Positions 21,680-30,472 are shown, counted from the stretch's first letter. The stretch: 64,000 bases of DNA from Tsukamurella sp. PLM1 (GCF_023168325.1 NZ_AP025688.1:372001-436000); one strand, 5' to 3'. Translations and numbers: made by a program. The notes: a model not told the origin generated them from the sequence alone.

Positions 21680-23527
21680 ATGACGAACCTCACCGAGACC
21701 GGCGGCAATCCTCGGATCGGCACTGCGCTGACCCCCGGCGCGACCAGGGCGCTCCTGCTGGGGTCCGGCGAGCTGGGCAAGGAGGTTGTGATCGCGTTCC
21801 AGCGCCTCGGCGTCGAGACGATCGCCGTCGATCGGTATGCGAACGCCCCCGCGATGCAGGTCGCGCACCGCAGCCACGTCATCGACATGACCGACGCCGC
21901 CGAGGTCCGCCGCGTCATCGAGGAGGAGAAGCCGGACTTCGTGGTCCCCGAGATCGAGGCGCTCGCCACCGACGCGCTCGTCGCGGCCGACGAGGAGGGC
22001 CTCGCCGAGGTCATCCCCACCGCCCGCGCCGTGGCGCTCACCCTCGACCGCGAAGGCATCCGGAAGCTCGCGTCCGAGGAACTGGGCCTGCCGTGCTCGC
22101 CGTACGCGTTCGCCTCGTCGCTCGAGGAACTGCGCGCCGGCGCCCAGGAGGTCGGTTTCCCCTGCGTCGTCAAGCCGGTCATGTCGAGTTCGGGCAAGGG
22201 GCAGTCCGTCGTCCGCTCGGCGGAGGAGCTCGACGGTGCCTGGACGTACGCGGTCGACGGTGCCCGGGTCCGCAACGAGCGAGTCATCGTCGAGGGCTTC
22301 GTCGACTTCGACTACGAGATCACGCTGCTCACGGTCCGGGTCTTCGACGCTGAGCGGGGGAAGGTGGTCACGCGGTTCTGCGAGCCCATCGGGCACCGGC
22401 AGTCCGACGGTGACTACGTCGAGTCGTGGCAGCCGCAGCCGATGAGCCAGGCCGCGTACGACGCCGCGACCTCGGTCGCCGGCCGTATCACCACCGCGCT
22501 CGGCGACGGCGGCACGGGTGGCCGCGGCGTCTTCGGCGTGGAGCTGTTCGTCAAGGGCGACGACGTGTACTTCTCCGAGGTCTCGCCCCGCCCGCACGAC
22601 ACCGGCCTGGTGACGCTGGGCTCGCAGCGGCTCTCCGAGTTCGAGTTGCACGCCCGCGCGATCCTCGGCCTGCCCGTGGACACCTCGCTGATGTCCCCCG
22701 CCGCGTCGGCGGTGATCTACGGGACGAAGGAGTCGAGCTCCGTCGCGTTCGACAGCGTCGCGCGTGCGCTCGAGGTGCCGGAGAGTGACCTGCGCCTGTT
22801 CGGCAAGCCCGAGGGGTACCCGAAGCGGCGCACGGGCGTGGCTGTCGCGACGGCAGACACCGTCGAGGTGGCCCGGGCCAACGCCGCGGAAGCCGCCGGC
22901 CGCGTGACCGTGATCGACTCCGCGGATCCAGCGCCGGCCGAGGCGCCCGCCACCACTGCGGTGCCGGTGCAGCGTCCGGTTCCGCCGGCGGAGGACCTGT
23001 CGACCCGTGCCATGCCGATGCAGCGCCCGGCGCCCGGAGCGACCGCGCAGCCGGGGCAGGCTCCGCAACCTGGGCAGCCGGGGCCGGGGCGGCCGCTCGT
23101 GCCGCAGCCGCCTGCGCCGCAGGGGCCGCCGCAGTCGCTGAACAAGCCCTCGGCGGCGTCGGGTCCGGCAGTGCCGCCGGCCCCGCCGACGGCCGCGTCC
23201 CCGGTGGTTCCGCCGCAGGGCGCACCGGTTCCGCCCGCGCCGCCGACGGCGGCCTCGCCCGTCGTCCCGCCGCAGCCGGGCCAGCCCCCGCAGGTCCAGC
23301 CCGGGCGGTCGGCGCAGCCCGGGCAGCAGGGGCAGGAGGGCGGCCCGGGAGCGGCGATGTCGCGTCCGCACACTGTCACCGGTAGCCGCCCCGCGCAGCC
23401 TCGCCCGATCCAGCCGGCGCGGCGCTCGCCGGTGAGCGAGCCCTCCGCCCCCGTCACGGAGCCGGAGGAGTACGACCACAACCCGCCCACGTCGCTGGGG
23501 CTTCCGCCCCAGCGTCCGCAGGATTAG
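21680..23527 (+). CDS. purT: Formate-dependent phosphoribosylglycinamide formyltransferase with long Pro/Gln-rich tail
   Basis: Residues 1-415 are PurT: an ATP-grasp enzyme adding formyl from formate to GAR in purine synthesis ([44 protein letters not shown]). Typical PurT ends near 390-420 residues. Here about 200 more follow, low in complexity and rich in Pro, Gln, Ala and Gly, with the unit [14 protein letters not shown] twice. Nothing suggests a frameshift: the tail is in frame and stops just after [10 protein letters not shown]. The start may be 21668, 21671 or 21680; 21680 fits known N-termini. Its end overlaps the convergent erm gene by 4 bases. Confidence 0.9.
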   Translation: MTNLTETGGNPRIGTALTPGATRALLLGSGELGKEVVIAFQRLGVETIAVDRYANAPAMQVAHRSHVIDMTDAAEVRRVIEEEKPDFVVPEIEALATDALVAADEEGLAEVIPTARAVALTLDREGIRKLASEELGLPCSPYAFASSLEELRAGAQEVGFPCVVKPVMSSSGKGQSVVRSAEELDGAWTYAVDGARVRNERVIVEGFVDFDYEITLLTVRVFDAERGKVVTRFCEPIGHRQSDGDYVESWQPQPMSQAAYDAATSVAGRITTALGDGGTGGRGVFGVELFVKGDDVYFSEVSPRPHDTGLVTLGSQRLSEFELHARAILGLPVDTSLMSPAASAVIYGTKESSSVAFDSVARALEVPESDLRLFGKPEGYPKRRTGVAVATADTVEVARANAAEAAGRVTVIDSADPAPAEAPATTAVPVQRPVPPAEDLSTRAMPMQRPAPGATAQPGQAPQPGQPGPGRPLVPQPPAPQGPPQSLNKPSAASGPAVPPAPPTAASPVVPPQGAPVPPAPPTAASPVVPPQPGQPPQVQPGRSAQPGQQGQEGGPGAAMSRPHTVTGSRPAQPRPIQPARRSPVSEPSAPVTEPEEYDHNPPTSLGLPPQRPQD

Positions 23528-24287
23528 CCGAACCGGTCGAACGCCTCCGCCCACTGCCGCGCGTCGAGGTCCCGGGGGAGCGGAGAACGGTGGAACCGTT
23601 GAGCTTTCACCCACCGGTCCACCTCCGTTCGACGGTGCCGCCCAGCCACTCCCGCGAGCACGGCGGCGAGTCCGCGGCCGCGGCCGGTAAAGACGGCGTG
23701 CACGAAGCCCGCGTAGGGGTGTCGAAGATCCGTTGCGAGCAACGGGGATTCACGCCGGGTGATGGTCAGTAAGCCTGCGTCCACGCTCGGTCGCGGGGTG
23801 AAGGCGGACGCGGGAACCCGTCGGCGGAGCTGGAATTCGTACCAGGGTGTCCATTGCGCCGTCATCATCGTGGAACCTCCGACCCCGCGCGGCGGCGGGC
23901 CACCTCCCACTGCACGAGGAGTACGGCGTCCGTCCAGTGCGGGGCGTGCAGCAGCTTGCGCAGGACGGAGGTGGTCAGGTGGAACGGTAGGTTCCCGACC
24001 ACGACGTGCGGTTCGTCCGGCAGGCGGTGCTCGAGGAAGTCTCCGTGGATCACTGTGGTGTGGGGAAGCTTCCGCGCGAGACGTTCCCGATGGGCACCGT
24101 CGATCTCGACGGCGGTGAGTGGCCTGTCCAGGCGTGCGAGAGGAATCGTCAACGCGCCGGAGCCGGGGCCGATCTCGAGGATCGGCCCCTCGGTGTCGTC
24201 GACGACGTCGACGACGGCGGTGATGACGCTGCGGTCGGTGAGGAAGTTCTGGCCGTGCTCATGACGGCCGCCGCGATAGGTGGGCAT
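23524..24287 (-). CDS. erm: Erm-type 23S rRNA adenine N6-methyltransferase, frameshifted
   Basis: Erm enzymes methylate A2058 of 23S rRNA and give macrolide-lincosamide-streptogramin resistance. The N-terminal [15 protein letters not shown] motif [10 protein letters not shown] and the NLPFHLT catalytic motif mark Erm rather than KsgA, closest by memory to the mycobacterial Erm(37/38) type. A one-base loss in a G run near 23884 splits [16 protein letters not shown]; repair gives 254 residues. The ATG at 24287 has GGAG 7 bases upstream, inside a 10-base palindrome (24294-24303). A leaderless upstream peptide gene and promoter lie 100-200 bases before it. Drug resistance is inferred. Confidence 0.85.
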
Positions 24288-24387
24288 TGTGGTTCTCCGG
24301 AGACGGATGTCGGCCCGGGCAGCACGAATCGCCGCCCAGCTGGATGTGCTGGGGCGGGAAGCGTCGTCGGTGGAGCTTCGCCCGCCG

Positions 24388-24450
24388 CTAGAAGCGGCCG
24401 CGGTCCACGACCGCCGCACTCGCGGCGGCGGCAGCTGCTGAAGAACTCAC
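24388..24450 (-). CDS. Leader peptide upstream of erm (20 aa)
   Basis: A GTG-initiated ORF encodes MSSSAAAAAASAAVVDRGRF and stops 100 bases before the erm start. The -10 element TAACGT ends exactly 7 bases before the GTG, so the mRNA should begin at the codon (leaderless). The ORF holds two mutually exclusive hairpins: 24411-24428 (7 bp) and 24400-24414 (6 bp). Erm genes elsewhere are induced by ribosome stalling in leader peptides; this one has the same layout. No proteomic evidence is available here. Confidence 0.6.
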   Translation of the reverse strand: MSSSAAAAAASAAVVDRGRF

Positions 24451-24457
24451 GCCGTGC

Positions 24458-24492
24458 ACGTTAGGTGCCGGCCCGGCGGGAGACAACCGATT
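24458..24492 (-). promoter_or_regulatory. Promoter of the erm leader transcript, WhiB7-like architecture
   Basis: On the minus strand, TTGTCT (24486-24481) and TAACGT (24463-24458) are separated by 17 bases. An AT-rich ATAAT lies 3 bases upstream of the -35. An AT-rich block just upstream of a SigA -35 is the described layout of WhiB7-dependent resistance promoters in mycobacteria. WhiB7 control is inferred. Confidence 0.6.
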
Positions 24493-25207
24493 ATCCGCGC
24501 TGCAGCCAGTACGCCTGCGACTTGATGCGCTCCTTGGGGAGCCCGAACTCCTTCTTCGCGGCCTTCGTGATCTCCCGGGTCGCCTTGGTCTCCGCGGCGA
24601 CGAACAGGAATGCGTCCGAAGGGATTCCGGCCCTCGTGACAGTTGAGACGAGGGTCGTGCCGCGCCCTTCGCGCGGCACCCAGGTCACGTTCGTGGCGTG
24701 GACGGGGATCTCGCGTTCCTCGGTGTGCTGGAACTCCAGGAACACCCGGCTCGGGACGTCTGTCGACCCGACGAGCGAATTGATGGCGGGGATGGAGGCC
24801 GCGTCGCCCACCAACACGTACTCCGACGGTGCCTCGGGGACGTCGAGGTCCGAGCCCATCATGGTGGCGGCGATGCGGTCGCCGGGCCGGGCGTCCAATG
24901 CCCAGCGTGGGGCGGGACCGTCGTGCATGGCGAACTCGATCGTGAACTCCGAGCGCTCGGGATCGATGATCGTGTAGCCGCGCTGGACGAGGTTGCCCTC
25001 GTCGGCGTCGGTCGTGGCCTCGCCGCTCTTCGGTACCCACAGCCGCACCCACATCGTGGGGAACCACGGATTGTTGAGCAGGAACGTCCCGCCGTCGAAC
25101 CGGACACGGTGGTAGTGATCGTTCACCGCCTCCGCCGAGAGCACGGTGAACACGTAGTCGTCGGCCCGCATCGCCTTGAGGATCAGACCTGTCACACCTC
25201 TACCCAT
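24491..25207 (-). CDS. Siderophore-interacting protein (FAD-dependent ferric-siderophore reductase)
   Basis: A 238-residue SIP/ViuB-family flavoprotein that reduces ferric siderophores to release iron in the cytoplasm. The FAD-binding region includes HYHRVRF and RGYTIIDPERSEFTIEFAMH; the NAD(P)H-binding domain includes YVLVGDAASIPAI, and the C-terminus KERIKSQAYWLQRG is typical. The start ATG (25207) abuts an IdeR-like iron box, so repression by iron-loaded IdeR is likely. A start further downstream at MRADDYVF is possible. Confidence 0.9.
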   Translation of the reverse strand: MGRGVTGLILKAMRADDYVFTVLSAEAVNDHYHRVRFDGGTFLLNNPWFPTMWVRLWVPKSGEATTDADEGNLVQRGYTIIDPERSEFTIEFAMHDGPAPRWALDARPGDRIAATMMGSDLDVPEAPSEYVLVGDAASIPAINSLVGSTDVPSRVFLEFQHTEEREIPVHATNVTWVPREGRGTTLVSTVTRAGIPSDAFLFVAAETKATREITKAAKKEFGLPKERIKSQAYWLQRG

Positions 25208-25226
25208 GATGGTGAGGCTACCCTAA
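25208..25226 (-). promoter_or_regulatory. IdeR/DmdR iron-box candidate
   Basis: On the minus strand the 19 bases match the mycobacterial iron box (TTAGGTTAGSCTAACCTAA) at 14 of 19 positions, with an intact left half TTAGG-TAG. It sits immediately before the siderophore-interacting protein start, as expected for an iron-repressed gene. Confidence 0.55.
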
Positions 25227-25931
25227 ATAGTCCTGTCCGCCCACATAGGTGGTGTGTGACTCGAACTCCTCGGCCTCGACGGCGCCGGCGATCGCGGCGG
25301 CGAACTCGGTGACCGTGGGGAGCGGGCCGTGGCTGCGGCGTTCCTCGACGGCGGCGGGGTCGCGGCGCTCCAGGAGGCGAACGATGATCGTGCCTTCGAT
25401 CATGTCGCCCGAAACGACGCGCAGGTCGAGGTCCAGCTCCGACGCCAGGGCGCGCAGCGCCCGCTCCCCGGCGAGCTTGCTGGCTGCGATCGGCTCGTAT
25501 CCGGCGGGGACGGGGCGGGTCTCGGAGAAGTGGGCCTGGTGGCTGGTCACGAAGACGATCCGTCCGCCCGGCCGCAGCCGTTGCGCGGCGGCGCGGGCGG
25601 CCGCCACCTGCGCGTCGCGGTTCAGGCGCATCGCGTAATCGCCGTCGGCGCCGAGTTCGAGCCCGCCGGACGCGTTGAGGATCACCGCGTCCACGGGGCC
25701 GAACGCGGTTGCCGCTGCGTCGAGGAGTCGTGGCGGTCCATCGGGTGCGGTGACGTCTGCGCCGACGGTGATCGCCCGGCCGCCGGCTTCGCGGACCAGC
25801 GCGCACACCTTCTCGGCGCGACGCTCCTTCTCGCGGTAGTTCACCACCACGTCGTGGCCGCGCGCGCCCAGCGCCACCGCCGTCTCGGCACCCACTCCGC
25901 GGGACGCCCCGGTCACCACTACGACCGCCAT
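25218..25931 (-). CDS. Short-chain dehydrogenase/reductase
   Basis: A 237-residue Rossmann SDR. The cofactor motif TGASRGVGAET and NYRE suggest NADP preference; NASGG is the structural motif. The catalytic Tyr-xxx-Lys is YEPIAASK, with Ser in FVTSHQAH. The ATG at 25931 follows GGAGG at 6 bases. It is divergent from an HxlR regulator, with a 15-bp inverted repeat between, so it is likely controlled by it, perhaps in response to an electrophile. Substrate unknown. Confidence 0.85.
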   Translation of the reverse strand: MAVVVVTGASRGVGAETAVALGARGHDVVVNYREKERRAEKVCALVREAGGRAITVGADVTAPDGPPRLLDAAATAFGPVDAVILNASGGLELGADGDYAMRLNRDAQVAAARAAAQRLRPGGRIVFVTSHQAHFSETRPVPAGYEPIAASKLAGERALRALASELDLDLRVVSGDMIEGTIIVRLLERRDPAAVEERRSHGPLPTVTEFAAAIAGAVEAEEFESHTTYVGGQDYLG

Positions 25932-25945
25932 CGCCGAACCTCCAT

Positions 25946-25993
25946 GCTTCTGATTTCGAACTGCTGTCAGCATGACGCTTCGAATTCAGAAGC
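25946..25993. promoter_or_regulatory. Operator candidate for the HxlR regulator
   Basis: Arms 25946-25960 and 25979-25993 are inverted repeats identical at 14 of 15 positions (GCTTCTGAxTTCGAA), separated by 18 bases. They lie in the 80-base gap between the divergent SDR and HxlR genes, so one site could control both. Confidence 0.7.
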
Positions 25994-26011
25994 GCAAGTA
26001 GGCTGTGATCC

Positions 26012-26320
26012 GTGTCAGTGCGTGACGTGGTGCCTCAGCGCCGCGAGGACCCGGATCCGGCGGTCGTCGCGGCGATGGAACTGCTGGGTCAGCGCTGGGT
26101 GCTCCGCATCGTCTGGGAGCTCGAGCCCGGATCGCTCGGATTCCTCGAATTGCGCAGGCGCATGGGCAATTGCAGCTCCAGTGTGCTCGCGACCCGGCTC
26201 GCGCTTCTGGTCGAGAAGGGAATCGCTCGCAAGCTCCCCGACAAGCAGTACGAACTCACCACCCGCGGCGAGGCCCTCGGCCGCGCCCTCTGGCCGGTCT
26301 GGGACTGGGCTGCGGACTGA
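26012..26320 (+). CDS. HxlR-family transcriptional regulator
   Basis: A 102-residue winged-helix regulator with the HxlR core: AAMELLGQRWVLRIVWELE, FLELRRRMGNCSSSVLATRL (recognition helix) and a basic wing (KLPDKQYELTTRGEAL). Family members sense aldehydes, quinones or oxidants, often by Cys oxidation; one Cys is present in NCSSS. It is divergent from an SDR enzyme and probably controls it. The GTG at 26012 is the start. Confidence 0.88.
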   Translation: MSVRDVVPQRREDPDPAVVAAMELLGQRWVLRIVWELEPGSLGFLELRRRMGNCSSSVLATRLALLVEKGIARKLPDKQYELTTRGEALGRALWPVWDWAAD

Positions 26321-26372
26321 GTCGTCACAGGGCGTCCGTCGAAACGAGACCACCATCGGCCAGACGGCACCG

Positions 26373-26522
26373 TTGCAACGGCTCACCTGCTCCGGCGGGG
26401 CCTGGATCGTCACACCGGCCGTCTCCGGCGGCGAGGAGTGCACCGCGGTGGGCGCTCAGCGGGTCGGGGCGAGCGGCCTCCAGACCTGCACGCACGGCCC
26501 GTACGGATTCACGTGGGAATGA
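26373..26522 (+). CDS. Possible remnant of a small Cys-containing secreted protein
   Basis: The frame shows strong G/C third positions and reads like the mature part of a secreted peptide: LTCSGGAW, GEECTAVGAQ and LQTCTHGPYGFTWE (three Cys), ending at 26522. No good start or signal peptide precedes it; the TTG at 26373 is only nominal. A free-standing signal peptide follows at 26568. This may be a decayed gene or one whose start is hidden by a sequence error. Confidence 0.3.
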   Translation: MQRLTCSGGAWIVTPAVSGGEECTAVGAQRVGASGLQTCTHGPYGFTWE

Positions 26523-26567
26523 CGCCCGCGGCCCGTCGCGGCCCGGGTGAAAGGAGGACGACGGACG

Positions 26568-26684
26568 ATGAAACGAGCTGTTGCGGCGATCGGCGCCTGT
26601 GCGGGACTGCTGACGGCGGGAGCGGTGGTGACTGAGGCCTCCGCCGGAGCGTCCGGCCCCGTCGTCGCCGCGTCACCGAACTGA
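26568..26684 (+). CDS. Small secreted peptide (38 aa)
   Basis: MKRAVAAIGACAGLLTAGAV followed by VTEASAGASGPVVAASPN is a classic Sec signal peptide with cleavage expected after ASA, leaving a mature tail of only about 12 residues. A strong AAAGGAGG lies 11 bases before the ATG. It is either a genuine tiny exported peptide or a truncated gene; the Cys-rich frame just upstream supports decay of a small secreted-protein locus. Confidence 0.5.
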   Translation: MKRAVAAIGACAGLLTAGAVVTEASAGASGPVVAASPN

Positions 26685-26738
26685 GCGACCGCGCGCCGAG
26701 CGGCGCCGGACCGAATTAGAATCATCGTGAGCGAAAAG

Positions 26739-26770
26739 TGCCGCCGCCCCGAGAAATCGGGGCGGCGGCA
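26739..26770 (-). terminator. Strong intrinsic terminator of fprA
   Basis: A perfect 14-bp stem (26739-26752 with 26757-26770) closes a 4-base loop, GAAA on the plus strand. On the minus strand it is followed by CTTTT. It lies about 20 bases after the fprA stop. Confidence 0.9.
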
Positions 26771-26791
26771 CCGTCGTACTAGCGTTCCGGA

Positions 26792-28179
26792 CTAGTCCTG
26801 CTGGACCTTGGTCGGCTCGGAGGCGGCGAGCATGTCGCCGCGCTCGACGACCTTCACGCGCTCCCGGCCCTCGGCCTCGCCCAGGCTGCGCTCGTGCTCG
26901 TCGAGGCGGTACCAGCCGTCCCAGGTGGTGTACGGGGTCTGGTGGTCGTCGAGCCACTGGGTGACGCCGTCCGCAGACGGGTCCGACGGGGCGTTCAGCT
27001 TGCCCGCGTGGAAGTCCTCCAGCAGGCACGCGATGGTCTCGTTGGCGTCGCCCTTGGTGTGGCCGATGAGGCCGACGGGGCCGCGCTTGATCCAGCCGGT
27101 GGTGTACACGCCCTGGATGTGCTGACCTGCGTCGATGACGCGGCCGGCCTCGTTGGGGATGACGCCGGCCTGGTCGTCGAAGGGGATTTCCGGGAGATCG
27201 TTCGAGAGGTAGCCGACGGCGCGGTAGACGGCGCCGAGTTCCCAGTCGGTGAACTTGCCGGTGCCGCGCACGTTGCCCGTGCCGTCGAGCTCGGTGCGCT
27301 CGGTGCGCAGGCCCGTGACCTTGCCGTTCTCGCCCAGGATCTCCACCGGAGACTCGAAGAGGTGGATGAACAGCTTGTGCGGGCGGTTGTTCGGCTCGCG
27401 GATCGCGTAGTTCTCGAGGATGGTGGCCACCTGGTCGGTGATCTTCGACTCGCGGCGGGCCTTGGCCGAGCCCTCGTCGTACTCGATGTCCTCGGGGTTC
27501 ACGACGACCTCGATGGTCTGCGAGTGGTCGAGTTCCTTGAGCTCGAGCGGGGTGAACTTGACCTGCGCGGGGCCGCGGCGGCCGAAGACGTGCACCTCGG
27601 TGGCCTTGTTCTGCTTGAGGCCCTCGTAGACGTTCGGCGGGATCTCGGTCGGCAGCAGCTCGTCGGCGGTCTTGGCGAGCACGCGGGCCACGTCGAGGCC
27701 CACGTTGCCGACGCCGAGGACGGCCACCTTCTCCTGCGTGAGCGGCCACTCCCGGGAGAAGTCCGGGTGCCCGTCGTACCAGGCCACGAACTCGGCGGCG
27801 CCGTAGCTGCCGTCCAGGTCGATGCCGGGGATCTCCAGATTGCGGTCGGCGACGGCGCCCGTCGAGAAGATCACCGCGTCGTAGTGGCGGCGCACGTCCT
27901 CGAGGGTGAAGTCCTTGCCGAAGTCGAGGTTGCCGAGCAGGCGGACCTGCGGCTTGTCGAGCACCTTGTGCAGCGCGGTGATGATGCCCTTGATCCGCGG
28001 GTGATCAGGGCGACGCCGTACCGGATCAGGCCGAACGGCGCGGGCATCTTCTCGAAGAGATCGATGCTGACGCCGGGGTCCTTCGCCTCGTCGGACTTCA
28101 TGAGTGCATCCGCCGCGTAGATCCCGGCGGGGCCTGCGCCCACGATGGCAACGCGCAACGGGCGGTTCTGTTCGGTCAT
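26792..28179 (-). CDS. fprA: NADPH:ferredoxin oxidoreductase FprA, frameshifted
   Basis: An FAD/NADP enzyme of the adrenodoxin-reductase type that passes electrons from NADPH to ferredoxins, for example for P450s. FAD motif [19 protein letters not shown] motif [13 protein letters not shown]; later [19 protein letters not shown]. One base is lost near 28009 between IRYGVA and [10 protein letters not shown]; repair gives 462 residues, normal for FprA. The ATG at 28179 is used. It is divergent from a membrane-anchored protein, with a KstR-like operator in between. Confidence 0.93.
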
Positions 28180-28287
28180 GTGAAGTCGGCTACCTTTGTC
28201 TGCATACACGGTTTGTCCCCACCAGGTTAGTGCGGACTTATCAACCGTTCCTAGTCCGGGTGGCGCATCGCACCCCCGGAGAGGCAC

Positions 28288-28301
28288 TGGAACGTGTTCT
28301 A
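28288..28301. promoter_or_regulatory. KstR-type operator candidate
   Basis: TGGAACGTGTTCTA matches the KstR cholesterol-regulon consensus TnnAACnnGTTnnA at every fixed position, and flanking bases extend the palindrome (28286-28303). It overlaps the probable promoter (TAGTTA at 28300-28305) of the gene at 28324 and lies 109 bases from the fprA start. Confidence 0.6.
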
Positions 28302-28323
28302 GTTACAGAGGGTAGAGACTTCA

Positions 28324-28791
28324 GTGAGCGCAGACAAGAGCCCCGGCGACGTGAGCCCCGGGCGCGGCACCACCGCGACCCCGTTCCTCATCGCCCTCGT
28401 GATCGCGGTGTTGGCGATCGGCGGCATCCTCACGTGGAACGCCATCCGCCCGTCGGAGGAGCGGCTGAGCGATTCGGCGCAGGTGCAGGTGACCATCGGC
28501 CAGTACTACGGCGCCCTCAACAAGGGCCGGTACGCCGATTACGTCGCGAACACCTGCGCCAAGGACCGCGCGGCCGCCGACTTCCCCCAGGAGGCCGGGT
28601 TCGCCGATGCGCGCAAGGCCGTCGTCGATAGGGAGGGCGAGGCGAAACTCGACGAGGGCGACGTCAAGAACCTCACGGTGCACGGCGACACCGCCTCCGC
28701 CGAGCTCACGGTCACGTACGAGAAGGCCGGTGAGCGCACCGAACAGGCGACGTTCGTCCGCGAGGACGGCAAGTGGAAGAAGTGCTCGTGA
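28324..28791 (+). CDS. Membrane-anchored DUF4878-like protein
   Basis: A 155-residue protein: one N-terminal membrane helix (TPFLIALVIAVLAIGGILTW) and an outer domain with an NTF2-like pattern (YYGALNKGRYADYVANTCA to FVREDGKWKKCS) and two Cys that could form a disulfide. The GTG at 28324 follows GAGGGTAGAG. Its stop overlaps the rhodanese start, so the gene belongs to the rhodanese-metZ transcript. Function unknown. Confidence 0.7.
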   Translation: MSADKSPGDVSPGRGTTATPFLIALVIAVLAIGGILTWNAIRPSEERLSDSAQVQVTIGQYYGALNKGRYADYVANTCAKDRAAADFPQEAGFADARKAVVDREGEAKLDEGDVKNLTVHGDTASAELTVTYEKAGERTEQATFVREDGKWKKCS

Positions 28792-29201
28792 CCTACGCCG
28801 GAGACCTCACCCCCCGCGAGTGCTGGGACCTCCTGCAGGAGGACCCGCAGGCGATCCTCGTGGACTGCCGCACCGAGGCCGAATGGAACTACGTCGGCAT
28901 CCCCGAGCTGTCGCAGGTCGGGCGCAACCCCGTGCTCGTCGAGTGGCAGCGCTACCCCGACGGTGCGCTCAACCCGACGTTCGTCGACGAGCTCCGCGCC
29001 AAGGGAGTCACCGACGAGACCCCGGTGGTCTTCCTCTGCCGGTCCGGGCACCGCTCGATCGGCGCCGCGGAGACCGCCACCGCCGCCGGCGTGCGGCGCG
29101 CCTACAACGTGCTCGACGGCTTCGAGGGGCCGATCGACGGATTCGGACATCGCGGCGTGGCGGGCTGGCGCGCCGAGGGTCTGCCCTGGCGGCAGTTCTA
29201 G
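28788..29201 (+). CDS. Rhodanese-domain protein (Rv0390-like)
   Basis: A 137-residue single-domain sulfurtransferase. The active-site loop is FLCRSGHRS with the catalytic Cys, and ILVDCRTEAEWNYVG is the first rhodanese signature. The GTG overlaps the preceding stop (GTGA). metZ begins 9 bases after it, as in M. tuberculosis Rv0390-Rv0391, suggesting sulfane sulfur is delivered to methionine synthesis (inference). Confidence 0.88.
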   Translation: MTYAGDLTPRECWDLLQEDPQAILVDCRTEAEWNYVGIPELSQVGRNPVLVEWQRYPDGALNPTFVDELRAKGVTDETPVVFLCRSGHRSIGAAETATAAGVRRAYNVLDGFEGPIDGFGHRGVAGWRAEGLPWRQF

Positions 29202-29210
29202 GCTGAAGCC

Positions 29211-30415
29211 ATGACGGAGTTCAGCCCCTGCCCGACGGCCTGCGGCCCGAGACCTACGCCGTGCGCGGCGGCGTCCTGCGGTCGAACTACGAGGAGACCT
29301 CCGAGGCGCTGTTCCTGAACTCGGGCTACACCTACGAGAGCGCCGAGGCCGCCGAGGCGGCCTTCAACGGCGACATCGACCGGTTCGTGTACTCGCGTTA
29401 CGGCAACCCGACGGTGGCCATGTTCCAGGAGCGCCTCCGCCTCCTGGAGGGCGCCGAGGCGTGCTTCGCGACCGCCTCCGGCATGTCAGCGGTCTTCACC
29501 GCGCTCGGCGCGCTGCTCAAGGCCGGCGACCGGCTCGTGGCGGCCCGCTCACTGTTCGGCTCGTGCTACGTCGTGTGCAACGAGATCCTGCCGCGCTGGG
29601 GTATCGAGACCGTCTTCGTCGACGGCGAGGACCTCGCGCAGTGGGAGGAGGCGCTCAGCGTCCCCGCCCAGGCGGTCTTCTTCGAGACGCCCGCGAACCC
29701 GATGCAGGGGCTGGTGGATGTGCGGGCCGTGTCCGCACTGGCGCACGACGCCGGTGCGAAGGTCGTCCTGGACGCGGGCTTCACCCCTGTGGGATACCAG
29801 GATTCGTTCGGTATGGGCGCCGACGTGGTGGTGCACTCGTCCACCAAGACCATGGACGGTCAGGGGCGCGTGATGGGCGGCGCGATCCTGGGCACGACGG
29901 AGTACATCGACGGCCCGGTGAAGCAGCTGATGCGGCATACGGGCCCGGCGATGGCGCCGTTCAACGCGTGGGTGCTGCTCAAGGCGCTCGAGACCCTGGA
30001 CCTGCGGGCCGAGCGGGTGAGCGCGAACGCGCAGAAGGTGGCGGAGTTCCTCGACGCCGATCCCCGCGTCTCGAAGGTGCTGTTCCCGTTCCTGCCCTCG
30101 CACCCTCAGTACGAGCTTGCGAAGACGCAGATGAAGGCCGGCGGCACGGTGATCACGCTGGAGCTGGCGGACTCGGAGTCCGCCGCCGGCAAGGCGCGCG
30201 CCTTCGAGTTCCTCAACCGGCTGCAGGTCATCGACATCTCCAACAACTTCGGCGACGCCAAGTCGCTCATCACGCACCCGGCCACCACGACGCATCGGGC
30301 GACGGGGCCGGAGGGTCGCGCGAAGATCGGGCTCACCGATTCGATGCTGCGACTGTCCGTGGGGCTGGAGAACGTCGACGACCTCATCGCCGATCTGGAT
30401 CATGCCCTGGGCTGA
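29211..30415 (+). CDS. metZ: O-succinylhomoserine sulfhydrylase, frameshifted near the start
   Basis: A PLP enzyme of the Cys/Met metabolism family that makes homocysteine from an acylated homoserine and sulfide. PLP Lys motif VVHSSTKTMDGQGR; YSRYGNPTVAMFQERL; C-terminal DSMLRLSVGLENVDDL. The true start is the ATG at 29211 (MTEFS); the frame is lost in a C run at 29225-29228, where one C is missing, before LPDGLRPETYAVRGG. The repaired length is 401 residues. It is preceded by the rhodanese gene. Confidence 0.92.
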
Positions 30416-30472
30416 GCCGGCTGCCGCGAATGCGGTCGTTTTCCTGCACTATCCGTGGGATTTCGACCACAC

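Noticed and set aside
20204..23614. An 1136-residue minus-strand open frame
   Set aside because: It is Arg/Gly-rich, lacks any motif and is antisense to purT and out of frame with the sugar porter; it is a high-GC shadow.
23865..24419. A longer Erm N-terminus starting at 24419
   Set aside because: Adds about 44 Ser/Ala/Arg-rich residues not found in Erm proteins and reads through the leader-peptide region; ATG 24287 has a ribosome site.
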